From Lanius collurio (Eukaryota; Chordata; Aves; Passeriformes; Laniidae), in the NCBI GenBank assembly GCA_020086605.1, contig JACBWW010000017.1, positions 6,276,579-6,340,578 on the forward strand: 64,000 nt of DNA, given 5' to 3'. Numbering within the stretch: position 1 is the stretch's first letter; each line of letters starts with the position of its first letter. Both the position numbers and the translations under genes were made by a program. Positions 1-12,266 of this stretch are shown here, in pieces. The notes beneath the pieces were generated by a model. The model had not been told where the DNA came from. It did not search any database and was given only the letters and a program-made list of their open reading frames with translations.

Positions 1-3000
1 GGACACATTGGAGGGATGTCCAGGAGAGGGATATTTTAGCTTTCCAGTGTTAATCAGTTTATGCTGGGTCAGAACACAATCCCCAAGCAAGACTTCAGCA
101 GCAAACCAGACCCTGCTTGGAGTATTCTGCTTCAAGGGAGTTTTCAATAAGAAAAAAATTCCTTTTTTTTTTTCTCTTACCAGGCCTGTGCAAATATAAG
201 ATATTATTTAGACATAAGAATTTTAATTAAAACCTCTATCCATCCTCCTACTGCATTCACTGCACCACTGCACTCACAACATTCTCCACCTCTCCACAGT
301 GATCACATCCTACTGTGTCTTTCAGAAGTTTACATGAAATCTGCTGTCACAAATATTTTTCTGAATATGAAACATCTGGAATGAACAAATTAGGCAGAGT
401 TATGGAACATCCCTTGTACAACACACTGTGAAATGTTCCAGTAATCTAGGACTTGTCTGTCTCTGAAAGTCACTGGGGAAAATGCAGGGATATGATGTCT
501 AAAAGCTCATCCAGTGACTCAAAGAAGATAAACAAGGACCAGGTGTCCGTGGTCTCCACCAGTACAGGAATTAGAGACCAACAAGCAAAACTAACAGGCA
601 GATGTCTTAAACAAACACGAGGATGTGGTTCATTAACCCACGCATGGTTGGGCTGTGGAGCTCCTTGCTGCAGGATGCTGTGGATGCTGCAGAGAGACAC
701 AAGGGAAAAAGGAATTCCTCAAAAAGGAATTAGGCAAGTTCTCCCAGATAATCCATCAGCTACTGGAGCTAAAGGCACTGCCTCAGAAAGACTCCATACA
801 TCATACTGCTAGAGCCTTCAAGTGTCCAATGGAAATATTATATATTTTCCTATTTTTCAGCTTTCTTTTCCTGTTTTGTTTCCAGCTCCTTTTATCTAGT
901 CGGGCTAATCCAGCAGTCCTGAAGCATTTTTGGCCTATTTTACTGTTTGAATTTAATTTCCCAGCAGGATTTTGGTACTCTTAGTGAAACAAATTTTGCC
1001 ATCACCAAGAGAGTGGAACAAAAATCTACCTAGCAGGCTAAGAAATCTCCATGGAGAAAGAGAAGGAATGATATTCTTATTGTTTCCATGAACTCATATG
1101 CCAGGGGGCACAAGCTGCTGCATAAGGCTGGAGAATTTTACAAACTAGACACATTCCTCAAAGTCTATCATGAGACCTGAAACACAAAGCTGCAGACACA
1201 ACTCTGTGGATAAGGAACGTACTAATCCACCCAGAGCCAGACATCAGGGAGGTGAAAGAGCCACTTCAGAATTCCTTTATTTCTTCTCTCTTCCCTGGGC
1301 ATCTGCAGGGGACCACTGTGAAAGCTGAGATGCTGCACTGGTGGGCCCCAGATCAGAGATTTAAGCCTGCCCTCCCTGCTCCTCAGACTGGAGGAAGATG
1401 CCCCCCAAAGGGTTAAGAGTTGTTACTGAGCAGCAATGATGTTTTGGTGCCATATGGTCCTCATCATCTCCCTGTTACCAAGGCAGCTGCAGCAGAGGAA
1501 CCTGCATGTTCAGCCCCTTCTGCTACAAGTGCCCAGGGACAAACCTGAGCCTACCTGCCTGCCAGGAAGCACAGCACCAGGCATCCAGCAGGGTAAATGT
1601 TCAACCATCACCCCATTGCCTTGCCAGGGAAATCCTTGCTGTCACCAGAAATTGACTGCAACTCTCCAGGCCAACATCAGTGCTAAGAAAGGTTTGTCAC
1701 ACTTCTCTTGGGTTGTTCTTCTAATCTTCAGGTTTGGGGGACCAGGGAATCTTGGATAATATTTTCCTCGGTGTTTTTAAGTGAAGTTTGTGAGCAACTA
1801 GATTCTCAAAGACGAGGAACTGTGACATTCTGGTTGCTCCACAATCTCTGTGTTGCTCTCTGAAGCATCATCACAGAGGTTCCATTCACCGGCTTCACTT
1901 CATGTCTTCCAAGGAAGAGGAAAGACATCACGTAAAAATGCTTAAATCATGTTAATATCAAATCCAGTTGTCTACTCTGGAGATCCATTAACCTCTTTGC
2001 AAGACCCTTCTAGCTGTTTGTTCACTTGATGTAAAATTTCAAGTTTTTGAAGCCAGGCTCATCATCTGTAAATGGCTCATTCTAGTCCCACTTCATCCCA
2101 AGAGAACAACTGCATGGCACAGCATATCCCCTCTCCAGCAAAAGAACTGCCTGGGCTGGGTTGAAGGTATCCCTGGGCTGGGATGGCTCTCAAAGATTAA
2201 CAGCATAAAAAAACCCAAAAAACAGTTGCTAAGGAAATCTAGAGGTCTCAACTTGCCCGCAGAAAATGCACAAGTCAGAGGGGAAACAGAGGGGCAAATT
2301 GTTTTTTAAGGGAACATGGTGTTGTGTATCTAGTTTTAGTCCCAGCACAGTGAGCTGTTTCACAGGGCTTGGTTTTGATGGGAACTTCATTAAAACCATT
2401 TTGTTGGTGCTGGAGGGACTCAGGAGTAAGACTCAGGTGCCTGTGTTAGACAGTTCAGCTGGGAGGCTCTAGGCACTGGTCCTGCTCAGCCAGCACATAC
2501 AGACATGCCCTTCCTGGTGGTGAATCACAGCAGGAACCTGAACCAGGCTCTGGAAAGGCTCCCTCCTTGTTGCTGACCTGCCTGAGCTACACCTTGACAC
2601 CCTGAGACCTTCAGAATTGCCCAGATTGTGGTTCGAGTCCTGTTCTGCGGCAATCAGAGAGAAAACTGTTCTCTGAACATTTAGGCAGGGAAGAGAACTT
2701 ACTATTTTCAGCTCAAGAAAGCATTACACATCACAGGGAAACATTTCAGAAGCTTTGTCTTTGGAAATCTCAAGGTTGCCCACTGTCCTGGTCCAGTGTA
2801 ATTTTATTTTTCTCTCATGCAGAGGCTGATATCTCTCCAGGAGCCCACATCACTCTGCAGCTGTATTTGCACAGGTCCAGGTCATACCTGCCAGCTCCAC
2901 TTTGCCACCATGAGAGCTGCAGCTGGGCATCAATGCCAGCTTCTGGTCAAAATGCTACAAACTTTGGAGAAGGAGCCTGCTTTGGTAACCACCGAAAAGC
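1..3000. other. Gene-less stretch
   Basis: No gene, repeat family or CpG cluster is seen. A donor-like 'ctg|gtaagag' exists on the minus strand near 175, without a convincing exon. A tRNA-like B box at 2637-2647 stands alone and is rejected elsewhere. The short open frames (for example 453-812, 1436-1759) are of random composition. Confidence 0.7.
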
Positions 3001-3525
3001 CATAGAATGGTTTGGGTTTGAAGGGATCTTAAAGTTCATCCAGTTTCAGCCCCCTGCCATGGGCAGGGACAGCTTCCACTAGATCAGGTTGTTCAAAGCC
3101 CCATCCAGCCTGGCCTTGAACATTCCCAGAGGCTGGGCATCCACAATTTGCTGGGCAACCTTTTCCATTGTTTCATCACCCTCCGAGTAAAGAAATTCTT
3201 CCTAATATCTCATCTAACCGTGCCCTCTTTCAGTTTGAAGCCATTTCCCCTTGTTCTGCCACTCCAGGCCCTTGTCCCAAGTCCCTCTACAACTCTCTTA
3301 CAGCTCCTGTAGGCACTGGAATGGGGTCTAAGGTCTCCACAGAGCCTTCTTTTCTCTAGGCTGAACGACCCCAGCTCTCTCAGCCTGTCTTCATAGCACA
3401 GGTGCCCCAGCCCTGTGAGTGTCTTTATGGCTTCCTCTGGACCTGTTTGGCCAGGTCCATGTCATCCCTACATTGGGAACCCTAGAGCTGGATGTAGAAC
3501 TTCAGAGGAGGCCTCACAAAAGCAA
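3001..3525 (-). mobile_element. CR1 LINE 3' fragment (longest copy)
   Basis: This is the longest CR1 (chicken repeat 1, non-LTR retrotransposon) fragment in the window. The plus strand reads the reverse complement of the CR1 3' end. It starts at 'catagaatggtttgggtt' and runs through the conserved 'ccctgccatgggcaggga', 'cagcctggccttgaac', 'aaagaaattcttcctaat' and 'ctgaacgaccccagctctc' blocks, and the match fades near 'gaggcctcacaaaagc'. It is truncated at its 5' end, as most CR1 copies are. No intact reverse transcriptase frame remains, and the small open frames across it are not genes. The CR1 identity is established family knowledge; the exact subfamily is not assigned. Confidence 0.93.
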
Positions 3526-4378
3526 TCTGGAGAGGGAGAATAAAAAATAGTGACCTCTTAGGGGCTCCTAGAGCATGCCATTGTACAAAGAGTCTAAGTA
3601 ACACAAAGTGTAATTAATTAAATCATGAGGGCACAGTTGACAGAGAGGCAGAGCAATGCCTTAACAGTGAGAGCTGACATTGGGTCCTTCTCTGCTTCAC
3701 ACCACGCTCAGGGTGAGAACAGAAGATCACACAGTCAGTGTAGCAGCAGCTGCCAGGAGCAGCACAGCTGTTGACTCCTGCATCCAGCTCAGGTTGTGAT
3801 GACAAAATCCATGGATGGATTAAATTGCTTTCAGAGTTTGATATTAAAGCTGTGTCAGTCTGATTTTTGCTTCAGGCTGGACACAGTTTGCCCATGGGGG
3901 ACACAACTGAGTGTCTCCCAGATGGCCAGGTTGAACTTCTGCCTGAGACAGACTCTGCACTCTGGAACTGCTCATCCCACTGTTCAGCTGTGGCTGTTGA
4001 CAGCCTCGCTGATAACAAACCAGTTAACATCAGGACTGGGAGCTGCACAGAGTGGAGACTGCTTCAAAGCTGTGTGGAGACCAGATCCCTGCCTCCCCTC
4101 CCAGCACTGCACCCAGCCAGGTGGGCTGGGAGACAACCCAGCAAGGCACAATGAGGGTCATCCAGGATCTATCCCTTGGTGTGGGAGCATGAGTATACTG
4201 GGATGTCCCAGACTAGCTCCTTTTCCCACCATTCATCATGCTGTTGTCTTGGATCACATAAGTCCCTTTTTTCTCATGGTGTCCCCAAAAGAGCAAGGAC
4301 AAACCCTCCAGTCTACACTGCTGAAAAGCAATAAGGGGCAGTGTCCAAAGCCAGAACAGCTCTGAATCACACACTCCT

Positions 4379-4545
4379 AGAATCACAGAATGGTTTGGGT
4401 TGGAAGGGACTTTAAAGTTCATCCAGTTCCAACCCCCTGCCATGGGCAGGGACACCTTCCTCTAGACCAGATTGCTCAAAGCCCCACCCAACCTGGCCTT
4501 AAACACTTCCAGGGATGGTGCATGCACAACTTCTCCAGGCAACTT
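4379..4545 (-). mobile_element. CR1 LINE 3' end, short copy
   Basis: The plus strand shows the reverse complement of the CR1 terminus: 'tagaatcacagaatgg', then 'gggttggaagggacttt', 'ccctgccatgggcaggg' and 'acctggccttaaacac'. The match stops after about 165 bp near 'cttctccaggcaac'. It lies 850 bp from the longer copy at 3001-3525 in the same orientation. It is less diverged at its 3' end than that copy, so the two are probably separate insertions. Confidence 0.92.
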
Positions 4546-4803
4546 GGATGTCCCAGCATGACCAGACTACGTGTAGCTGGATACCATTGCAAACCCAGCC
4601 ACACTCTCATCCCCCTAACAGACCAGCTTTAAACAACTTGCTAGAGCTGCCCTGTGCTCCTTGAAAACCCTTTTCTTTGGTGGTGTTTGCAGACCATCCA
4701 TGCCCACAGCAGAGCAGTGCAGCATAAGCTCACCCAGCACCGTGTTTTGCTCAGCACACTCATTTCACCCTCGCTGTGGTCTCAGTGTTGGGATCAGTGG
4801 GCT

Positions 4804-4868
4804 CTGTGTTTGTGTGTTTGTGTGTCTGCATGTGTGTTTGCACATGTGTGTTTGCACATGTGTGTTTT
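4804..4868. repeat. TG-rich minisatellite, 14-bp unit
   Basis: (TG)n and TGTGTTTG runs lead into two perfect copies of TGTGTGTTTGCACA (4831-4844, 4845-4858) and a partial third. Cysteine/valine-rich open frames on the plus strand and histidine/threonine-rich frames on the minus strand come from this repeat and are not genes. Confidence 0.9.
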
Positions 4869-5219
4869 CTGTGGAGAAAACTTTGACCTCTGTGAACACA
4901 GCCCCTGCTGCCGCTGTGGTGGCTGAGGGAGTGATTTGCTATCACTCACCACTTCAAGCACACCACCAGCAAACAAGCCTGGAAAGTGCCAGGGGCTAAC
5001 AAACCACTCCAGATCCTGCAGGGAGCTCGGTTACCTTCACAGTGCTGTGGCCCACCACTGGCTCTGTTAAATGCTGTGTTGAGCACTTCAGAAATGAGGA
5101 TTTTTGATGCAATCAAGTACAGGCAACGGCAACTTGGAGGGGCAAAACAGCCAGGCTCAGCCTGACCTTTCAATCCTGGGTGACTGCAGCTGTGACTCTG
5201 GAGCAGGATGAAGCCAAAT

Positions 5220-5560
5220 TAGCGATTTTCAGAAATGTTTTGCTGATAACAGTGATCGCTCTAAGTTGCTGAATGAATGCAGACACTGGTGCCCCGCTTC
5301 CCAGATAAAAAGTGATTAAAGTCTCCTTAAGAGCTTCTAAATCTGCTCTTCAGAAATTCCATTAAGCAATCTAATTAGCTAATTCTATTAACTGATTAGG
5401 TGATATTAATTAGTTAATTTAGGGGGGAAATTTATAAAGCTATTGAAGGAAATACAGAAAAAGGAGGGGGACTTTCGGCCAAGAGCTTCCTTTCTTCACC
5501 CCCACAGTGCCTTAATTAGAAATTTTAATTAGCCATATGCTGGGGGTAGGGAGTCACTAA
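5220..5560. promoter_or_regulatory. AT-rich block with clustered TAATTA sites
   Basis: Four TAATTA hexamers, the core site of many homeodomain proteins, lie within 160 bp at 5372-5377, 5407-5412, 5513-5518 and 5526-5531. Related TTAATT, GATTA and TGATTA strings lie among them. About 1.4 kb on each side is ordinary sequence. Such clusters are typical of developmental enhancers. That is an inference from composition, and AT-rich DNA alone raises the chance count. Confidence 0.35.
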
Positions 5561-8500
5561 TGGACCTCTGCTCTCCCCATCCTATCTCCTGCTAGTCATG
5601 TGTCTACTGGTAATCCATGGTGTCCAAAACAACTGTGGAGGTTGGAGGTTAGCATTTGGGATATGTTTTCTTCCCTTTTAGTCCAGGCTGCACGGCACAA
5701 TGCACCAGATTACTGATTTAGGGGATTTAAAAAAAGCACCAAACCAAACCTATTGCTTAGGACAGAGCACTACGGGGACAGTCTGAACTTGGACTTCTGG
5801 TAGCCTCCAAAACCGTATTTCAATTTACAGTAAAGGCTCTGGGAAGCTGACAAGGCTCCTCATCAGCTTTACAGGGAAAAGCCCCAGGCTGGGAGACCCA
5901 AGGCTTCAGTTCAGACCACTGCACAGTCTCCTGCCAGAGCACGTGAATGAAACAGGGGTGAGTCAGTCTCCAGGCACATTCCCAGAGGTCCTGGGTGAGG
6001 ACCCAGCTCTGGCAGCCTTCTGCAGCATTGACTAGATTGGAGATTTGGCCACCACTGCTGCTGATACCATGATTTCAGTTCCTGATGAATACTGGCAGTG
6101 GTGTAATTGAGATTGCAAATCCTCCCGACCTGGGAGGATGTAGAGGACCTCCAAACATGCCAGAACAACTCTCATTGTACCCTAGGTACATGTGAACCCA
6201 GCATACCAGTCTGTCACCAGTTCCACACAGATCTAGCAGAGGGAGGAAAGAAATCTTTCACACAGCTGCAGCAATTTCTCCTGACAGGCACGCATGGAGA
6301 AAAGGCTCAGTGTGCTCCAGGCACCTCTCTAAATGTCTGCCCTATCTCTGCTAGTGTCCTTTCTCCAAACACAATGATTCAGGAAGGGATGGGAGTGGGT
6401 ACCAGCACCCCAGGGTCCCCAAACTCTCAGTGAGATGCTGAGCTAATTGCATCCCAGCCACATTAAAAAAGACTCCCACATTCATTAGCTTTAATAACCC
6501 AGGTGGGCAAGGGCAGAGGTTGGTGATCTGCAATGTGAGGTACGGGGTGAGGTTGCTGTGGAGAAGGCCCTGCAAGCCAGAGCCCTTGGTACTTGGATCA
6601 GGAGCTTCTTGGGACAGAGTTGTCTCATGCTTCACTTCTGCAGCACTGTGAGAGACTCTGCTCTGGGATGAGTTCTGCCACAGAGCAAATGCAAATGAAG
6701 CCCTGGACCGTGGTGGTTCTGTTAATATTAATGCTGGCAGCATTCCTGCTGAAAGCATCAGTGCTGCTGCCTGCCTCCTCCTGCACCCACCCCCAGCAGG
6801 TTTCTGAATCCAAGAACTGACAGCTTTTAGTGTAAATTTTGAGGCTTTAAGCTCTCCAATTATGCCTGCACCATGCTTTCAAGTCTTCCCCAGCAATCGT
6901 CAGGTTCACAAGTATTCAAAGGGGAAGTCGAGGATCTGTGAAATCCCAGGAACTGGGGCAAAGCCCCCGGGGTGGTGTGACTCAGCCAGCAGCTCTGGCA
7001 ATGTTACACTGCACTGCCTTGCATCCTGATGGAAAAAGGTTTCTGGGTGTCCTGGCAGGGAAGGAGCTGCCCCACAGCCTCCAGATTCCCAAACTGATCT
7101 CCTCTGCAAGACTTATCTCCTTGCATGACTTCATTGCCTCAACCAGAAATTCTTCCTCAAAGTGGAAGCTGTATTTCTCACCTGGGGTTGAAGCAAAGTG
7201 ATTTTCAAGCTTTGGTTCTGCTCCATCCCAAGACCATCCTGAGACACACATCAGTATGGAGATAGGTCTGGACTTCATTTGAAAGGTGAGGAGCCAACCC
7301 AAGTAATAAATACTGCAGAGGCTGTCTGATAAAACCGATTTCCACCAGCTATGATTTGGTCCAAGCCAAAACACATGGGTTTCAAGAAATGTATGGTAAA
7401 GTGACTGTTTACTGCCTCCCCTGAGGGGATTCAGGGATTGTTCTGCTCAGATGGAGTAAATCCATGAACACCGCTTGCTAAAAACTTGCATAAACCCCTG
7501 GTGGGAGAAGCAGTGTGCACATCCCCTGTTTCTCATTGCTTTCTTGGAGGTACCACTCGTGCCAAAACAAAGAATTCCACACCCACAAAGAATGGTCCTA
7601 TACAGTAACAAACCCAAAATGCACGCATGCCATGGCCTTGAGAGCTCTTCCACCTTGAGATACTTCTCACCACTGAGCTGGGAGTAAGGAAGTCCAAAGA
7701 ATCTCCCAGCTCCTTAAGCAAAAAGATTCCTTTCCTTCCAGGCTCCCTGCTTTCCCAAGGCCAAAGAAATAATATTAGCAATTAAGAGCTGATTTTAATG
7801 TTGGCCCCAAACACAATGAGTACTATTAGGTAAATCTCTGCTGCCAACCCACCAGCCTCCCAAGTGCATCCCTGGATGACCTTGGGACCGATGCCCACCT
7901 TCAGCAACCACCCACCTCCTCCACCCTCCTGTCAGTGTAATGGCAACAATCTGGGGACAATAAGGACAAGGACAGAAGAGTTCTTGCCCTCAACAGCAAA
8001 AAGTCAGCAGTGGAGAGCTCTGGGGCTGGCCACACCAGGAGCTACATGCACAAAAAGCTCTGAGGTGGAAAAGGGCAAATTTCAAGCTCAAACTCTCAAA
8101 ACTGGGCATCCCAACTGAACTCAGCTGCATGCAGAAAGCATCAAGATGTTTATTGCTATTTTAACCCAAATTTGTTGGATTTTGCTGTCTTTATTCTGTG
8201 CCACAACCATTCTACACATCCATCTAGGTCTGCTGAGTCTTGCTTTTAATTTCACAGGACAAATTCTTCCTCAGTTTGTAGGCACACAGAGACCACAGAT
8301 GTGTTTTGTCCAGTCTGCCTCATCCTTCTTATCAAGTCTCACACAGAAATAAGTGCATTTTTTCCAGTGGTGTGTAATTCCATCATCATCCCTAGTAGAG
8401 GATGAGAAATGTCATTGGTTGAAAATGTTTTTCACATCTTTATGTCCCACTAAGAGCAGGACCATACCTGTAAAACCTCTGCTGAGAAGGGCCTCAAATT

Positions 8501-9049
8501 TTGCTTTCTGTGGAAGTAATGGAGGAGGACAGCAAGGATGTGCAGCATTAAGTTTAGGTTATAGAAGGCTCCCATGTGGGAATAGACTGAATAGCTTTGA
8601 ATTCTTCCTCTGAAAGGAAAGAATTCTCTGAGGATATGATATTAGAGGTTGTAAAACCATGAATAAGAAGGGAAATATTAATATTAAACAGTTGTTCATT
8701 ATTTCCCATGCCAGAGGACCCAGGAGCATGCCAAAAATCTGCAATTAAGCACATTTTAGGCACAAAAGTAAGCACGTTTTCCCAGTGCATGTAGTCCACC
8801 CACAGAACTCATCGCTGCAGGATGGTGGCTAGGCCAAAAGTCTGTTTCGAAATTCAGAAAAATGGTGGATATATTGACCAGTGGCTTCCAAAAAACGTGG
8901 TCTGGTAGCAGCCTTCAATTTCAGGGGTCCTCCACTGCTGATGACAACAGAGGGGCACTTTTGAGGGAGCCTGGAGAGGGGACAGGGTGGGCTCTGTGGG
9001 CATCACCACCCTCTGTTTCTCTGCCTCACCCACTGCTCAGACCATGCTA
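5561..9049. other. Gene-less stretch
   Basis: Single-copy DNA with no repeat family. A donor-like 'gaaag|gtgagg' lies near 7285 and an octamer ATGCAAAT at 6689-6696. Frames such as 6351-6758 (minus) and 6982-7374 (minus) show no domain or splice context. Confidence 0.7.
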
Positions 9050-9320
9050 ACTGCGGCTCAGAGTGTACTTTTGCGAGGATCCCTGGAGCAGCAGAAGTTG
9101 GTACTAAAGTTCAGCTGTAACAGGAGCTTTGTTTAGCAGTGCTGGGACCAGAAGGTCAGCAGCAGCTGCTCTGCCAGGCTTTAACGCTTTGTTCACCTCC
9201 ACGCGCTCGCCGTGCAGAGTTTCCTGCTCCCCAGGCAGCGCAAGGAAGAGCCTTTTTTAATTTTGTTAGCCCTATTATCCATCAATTTTAGCTCTGTGAC
9301 AACGCCAGGAGGCCAGCCTG
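9050..9320. promoter_or_regulatory. Possible regulatory block
   Basis: A short CpG cluster ('ccacgcgctcgccgtgcag' at about 9200) sits directly beside an AT-rich stretch with 'ccctattatccatcaatttt' at about 9270. The juxtaposition of CpGs and an AT-rich, TAAT/TTAT-bearing segment resembles conserved non-coding elements, but nothing specific is recognised. Confidence 0.2.
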
Positions 9321-10061
9321 CCTGCAGCTCTGCTGGGCTGTAATACAGTAGCCAGCAGCAGCTTTTCACTGCTTTTTCTCAAGCAACCCCAGTGGCACCA
9401 GGAAATTTCACAGCTTGTATGTTTGCAAAGTGCTGTTCAAACGGTGGAGCTTCTCCAGAGCCACGGGGCCACATCACTGTCAGGGTGTTTAAATCAGGAT
9501 AAACCAGAAGTACTCAAAGGAAGTCCCACTTTGCAGGAGATCAGTGATGCAGAGGGTTCAGCTGCTATTTCCCAGTGCAGATCCCTCCTAGTTTGAATTT
9601 TCCTGAGCATCTGCAGGGCTGGGTAGTGCATGTGTTAACCTGACAAAAGCCGGGGAGAGTTCAGAGGTGACTATAAACAAGTGGAGGAGTCTCTAGGAGG
9701 CCATTATGAGGAGTGGCTCAAGTGCACAATGGATATCCAGGAGTCCTGTGGCTGACAGACCCCATTCTGAACCCTGGCACCATCCTGGCTGCACCAGGCA
9801 ACATGGTGGGCATGAGACCCTTTTTCAGCTCATCTATCCCTCTAAGCTGTTCTTGTCCTTCTTAAAGGACAGCCACATCACTGATGCCTGCTGGGGATGG
9901 CTCCAGCCTGGGATAACCCCCAGACTGTGCCTGGGAATTACCTGGGAAATGCCAGTAGGACAATGCCAAGGGCCATCTAACAGCAGGGACACTCTTGTGC
10001 TACTGTGGGAGCCAATGCTCAGGACCTGCATCATTTACCAGTCAAGAAGAAGCTGATGTTG

Positions 10062-10117
10062 GCTTCTCTCAGCCCTAAAGGTCTCCCTGGCTGCTCTCAG
10101 CCCTAAAGGTCTCTCCC
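10062..10117. repeat. 28-bp tandem duplication
   Basis: CTCTCAGCCCTAAAGGTCTC occurs twice with a period of 28 bp ('ggcttctctcag...' then 'ctgctctcag...'). The copies differ at a few bases near the ends. Confidence 0.85.
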
Positions 10118-12182
10118 TAGACCACCACCCCTTGCATTTCCTGCAGCTCCTGAGCAGCCATCCCATCCATGAGCTGCACCAGACCTGCCAAAGCTTCGGC
10201 TCAGCCCCCACAGCCCCGCTCCCTCCAGGGCAGTGCCGCTCTAGCCCTGGCAGCACGCCATGTCCTGTACACACGGCCAAGGCATCGCAGAGGAGATAAA
10301 ACTACAGCTTCCCAAGCACTCACCCACCCTGCCAGGCCCAGAGCCACGTGCCTCCCCACTGAGCTGCTCTCTGGGTCAGTTCGTCTCATATCACAGCTCT
10401 TCAGCAGCCCCTGCCTGGCCATTCAGCTACAGATCCTGGAGTTATGGTTTTAAATTATACCTCTGTGTAATGCTGATATCCTCTACTTCCCCAGCCTCAT
10501 GGATGAGCAGTCATAACACCTTGGCCAGAAACCTCAAGGAATTCCAATTCACTTAGAAATTGGCCCCCTCTGTTCACTGGGATTTGCTGGTGTGAAGATT
10601 CTCTGTAGCTTTGCCATTTAGTGCAAGACTGAATCAGTGCATTTAGACAAGAGCATCATAATGCTGGCCATGTCACACACAGGGTTTCTCATGTCACAAC
10701 CTGGCAGTACTCACTGTCATCTCGTGACACAGCTCTGGGACATCTGTGCTTTTTTTGTACAATGCTGCAGGACTCTTTGTGCCCACTCAGAAATGGCTTG
10801 GAGGACTTGGACAGTTCTGAATCACCAGCAGATGTTGCTTGGCAACATTCCACAGGAGCTTGTGGAGTACATGCCATGCTGAACTGGTCATTGTGTGGAG
10901 GCTGCTTCCCCAGGTCACCAGTCTTACTGCTTGGGATCACATGAGCAAAAGGCTCAAGGACGCTTCAGCATTTTCATTTCTTGTCTAGATTTCTGTCACG
11001 AGCATTTATCAGGCCGGACTTCCATGCCATCAGTGGATTAGAAAAAAGAGGTACATGAGAACCTGTTCAAGGGAACAGCCCCAAATAAGCATTGCTGCCA
11101 GTCTGGAGAAGCTCAAGCAGCGTGGCACAGCCACAGCCATGGGGTCCCTGTGCACCTATATCCCAGAAATCTCCATCTGCCCACAGATGAATGCAAGGAA
11201 GAAGCCTTTTATGGTTGAGTGGAAGCTGAAGCCATGGGGGGACAGTGGGATCATGTAAAGTGTGATGAAGACATGTCCTCCACCAGCTCCAGCATCAGTC
11301 GCTGTGGCAGTGGGAATTCAAGCTCTGACACTTCAAAACACACCAGACCAAACTCTCCGTGGAGCTAAACAGCATTCAGCTGCACCAGAGTTATGTTAGG
11401 AGACAGTTTTGATGTGTCATCCGTGGAGGGCAGCAGGAGAAGGCAGATGTTCTTAACTGCTTTGAACCAGGCCGAGCAGAGCTGGCAATCCCTGATGTGT
11501 AATCGAGGGCCAAGCCAAGAAACACGATCAGTGCTGGGGCCTCCAGCTGTTCTTGCACTACATAAAACCTGCTCCCTACACCTGCTTGTACAACCCAGTT
11601 CCATGTGGGGAACAGCCTCCCTGACCATCCCCAGAGATCAGCTTTGACCTGACAGGTGAAGCTGGCCAGCCCCTGTCATTGTAGCTAATATGGTTAATAT
11701 TGCCTTCCCACTGCTCAGGGTTTGTTAGCACACTTCTAGCTTTTACAGTGAGAGTTTGGAGCCTTGAAACTCTCTTCTCCTTCACTGTTCAGTGGTCAGC
11801 AAATCCACAGAGAGATGCAAGCCACGAGGAGGTGCAGACACACCTTTCTGCATGGGTACTCAAGACTGGCTCTTGTAACACCATGAGTTGGGATGGGAAT
11901 GCAGCCAGGGCTGAATGCAAGGAACTTTCTCTCACTGTCCTCCAGAAACAGGCAAGGAGACACGAACACCTTTGCAAAAGCAAAAGTGATTTTCAAGAAA
12001 ATTTCAGGAACAATACTTATCTAGACCCAAGCAAAGGTCCCTTACACCACCTGTAATCACCACCACGTAGCTCTTATTAATAACAGTCCCTATCAGGACA
12101 AAGTCTGAATCCCTTATGATCCTTGGGGTAAGCAGCAAAAAACTAAGGACCAAATAGAGGTAGATTTCTATCTCACTCTCAC

Positions 12183-12266
12183 CTTTCCATTCTTCCTTTT
12201 CCCCGAAATTCACAGGAATGTTTCCACGGCGCAGCAACATAAAAGGGAATACGATACAGCAATATC
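12183..12266 (-). CDS. Weak candidate exon (28 codons, minus strand)
   Basis: On the minus strand a good acceptor ('cagctgcctctccacag', immediately upstream of 12266) and a fair donor ('ggaaag|gtgagag' at 12183/12182) bracket 84 nt. Two of the three frames are open. One reads YCCIVFPFMLLRRGNIPVNF and then GEKEEWKG; the other contains LLYRIPFYVAAPWKH. Two open frames of this length can easily arise by chance, and I recognise neither peptide. It is listed only because both splice signals and a length divisible by three coincide. Confidence 0.12.

Noticed and set aside
2060..2085. 'catcatctgtaaatgg' as a MIR SINE remnant
   Set aside because: The match is too short and lacks the MIR core; bird genomes hold few clear copies.
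2637..2647. tRNA B-box-like GGTTCGAGTCC
   Set aside because: No matching A box, anticodon stem or pairing acceptor stem exists at the required distances, so it is not a tRNA gene.
3168..3359. Open frames within 2867-3359 and 4213-4632
   Set aside because: They read through CR1 3' sequence, partly on the antisense strand, and are not genes.
4661..4999. Cysteine/valine-rich frame suggesting a cysteine-rich peptide
   Set aside because: The cysteine and valine residues are produced by the TG-rich minisatellite at 4804-4868.
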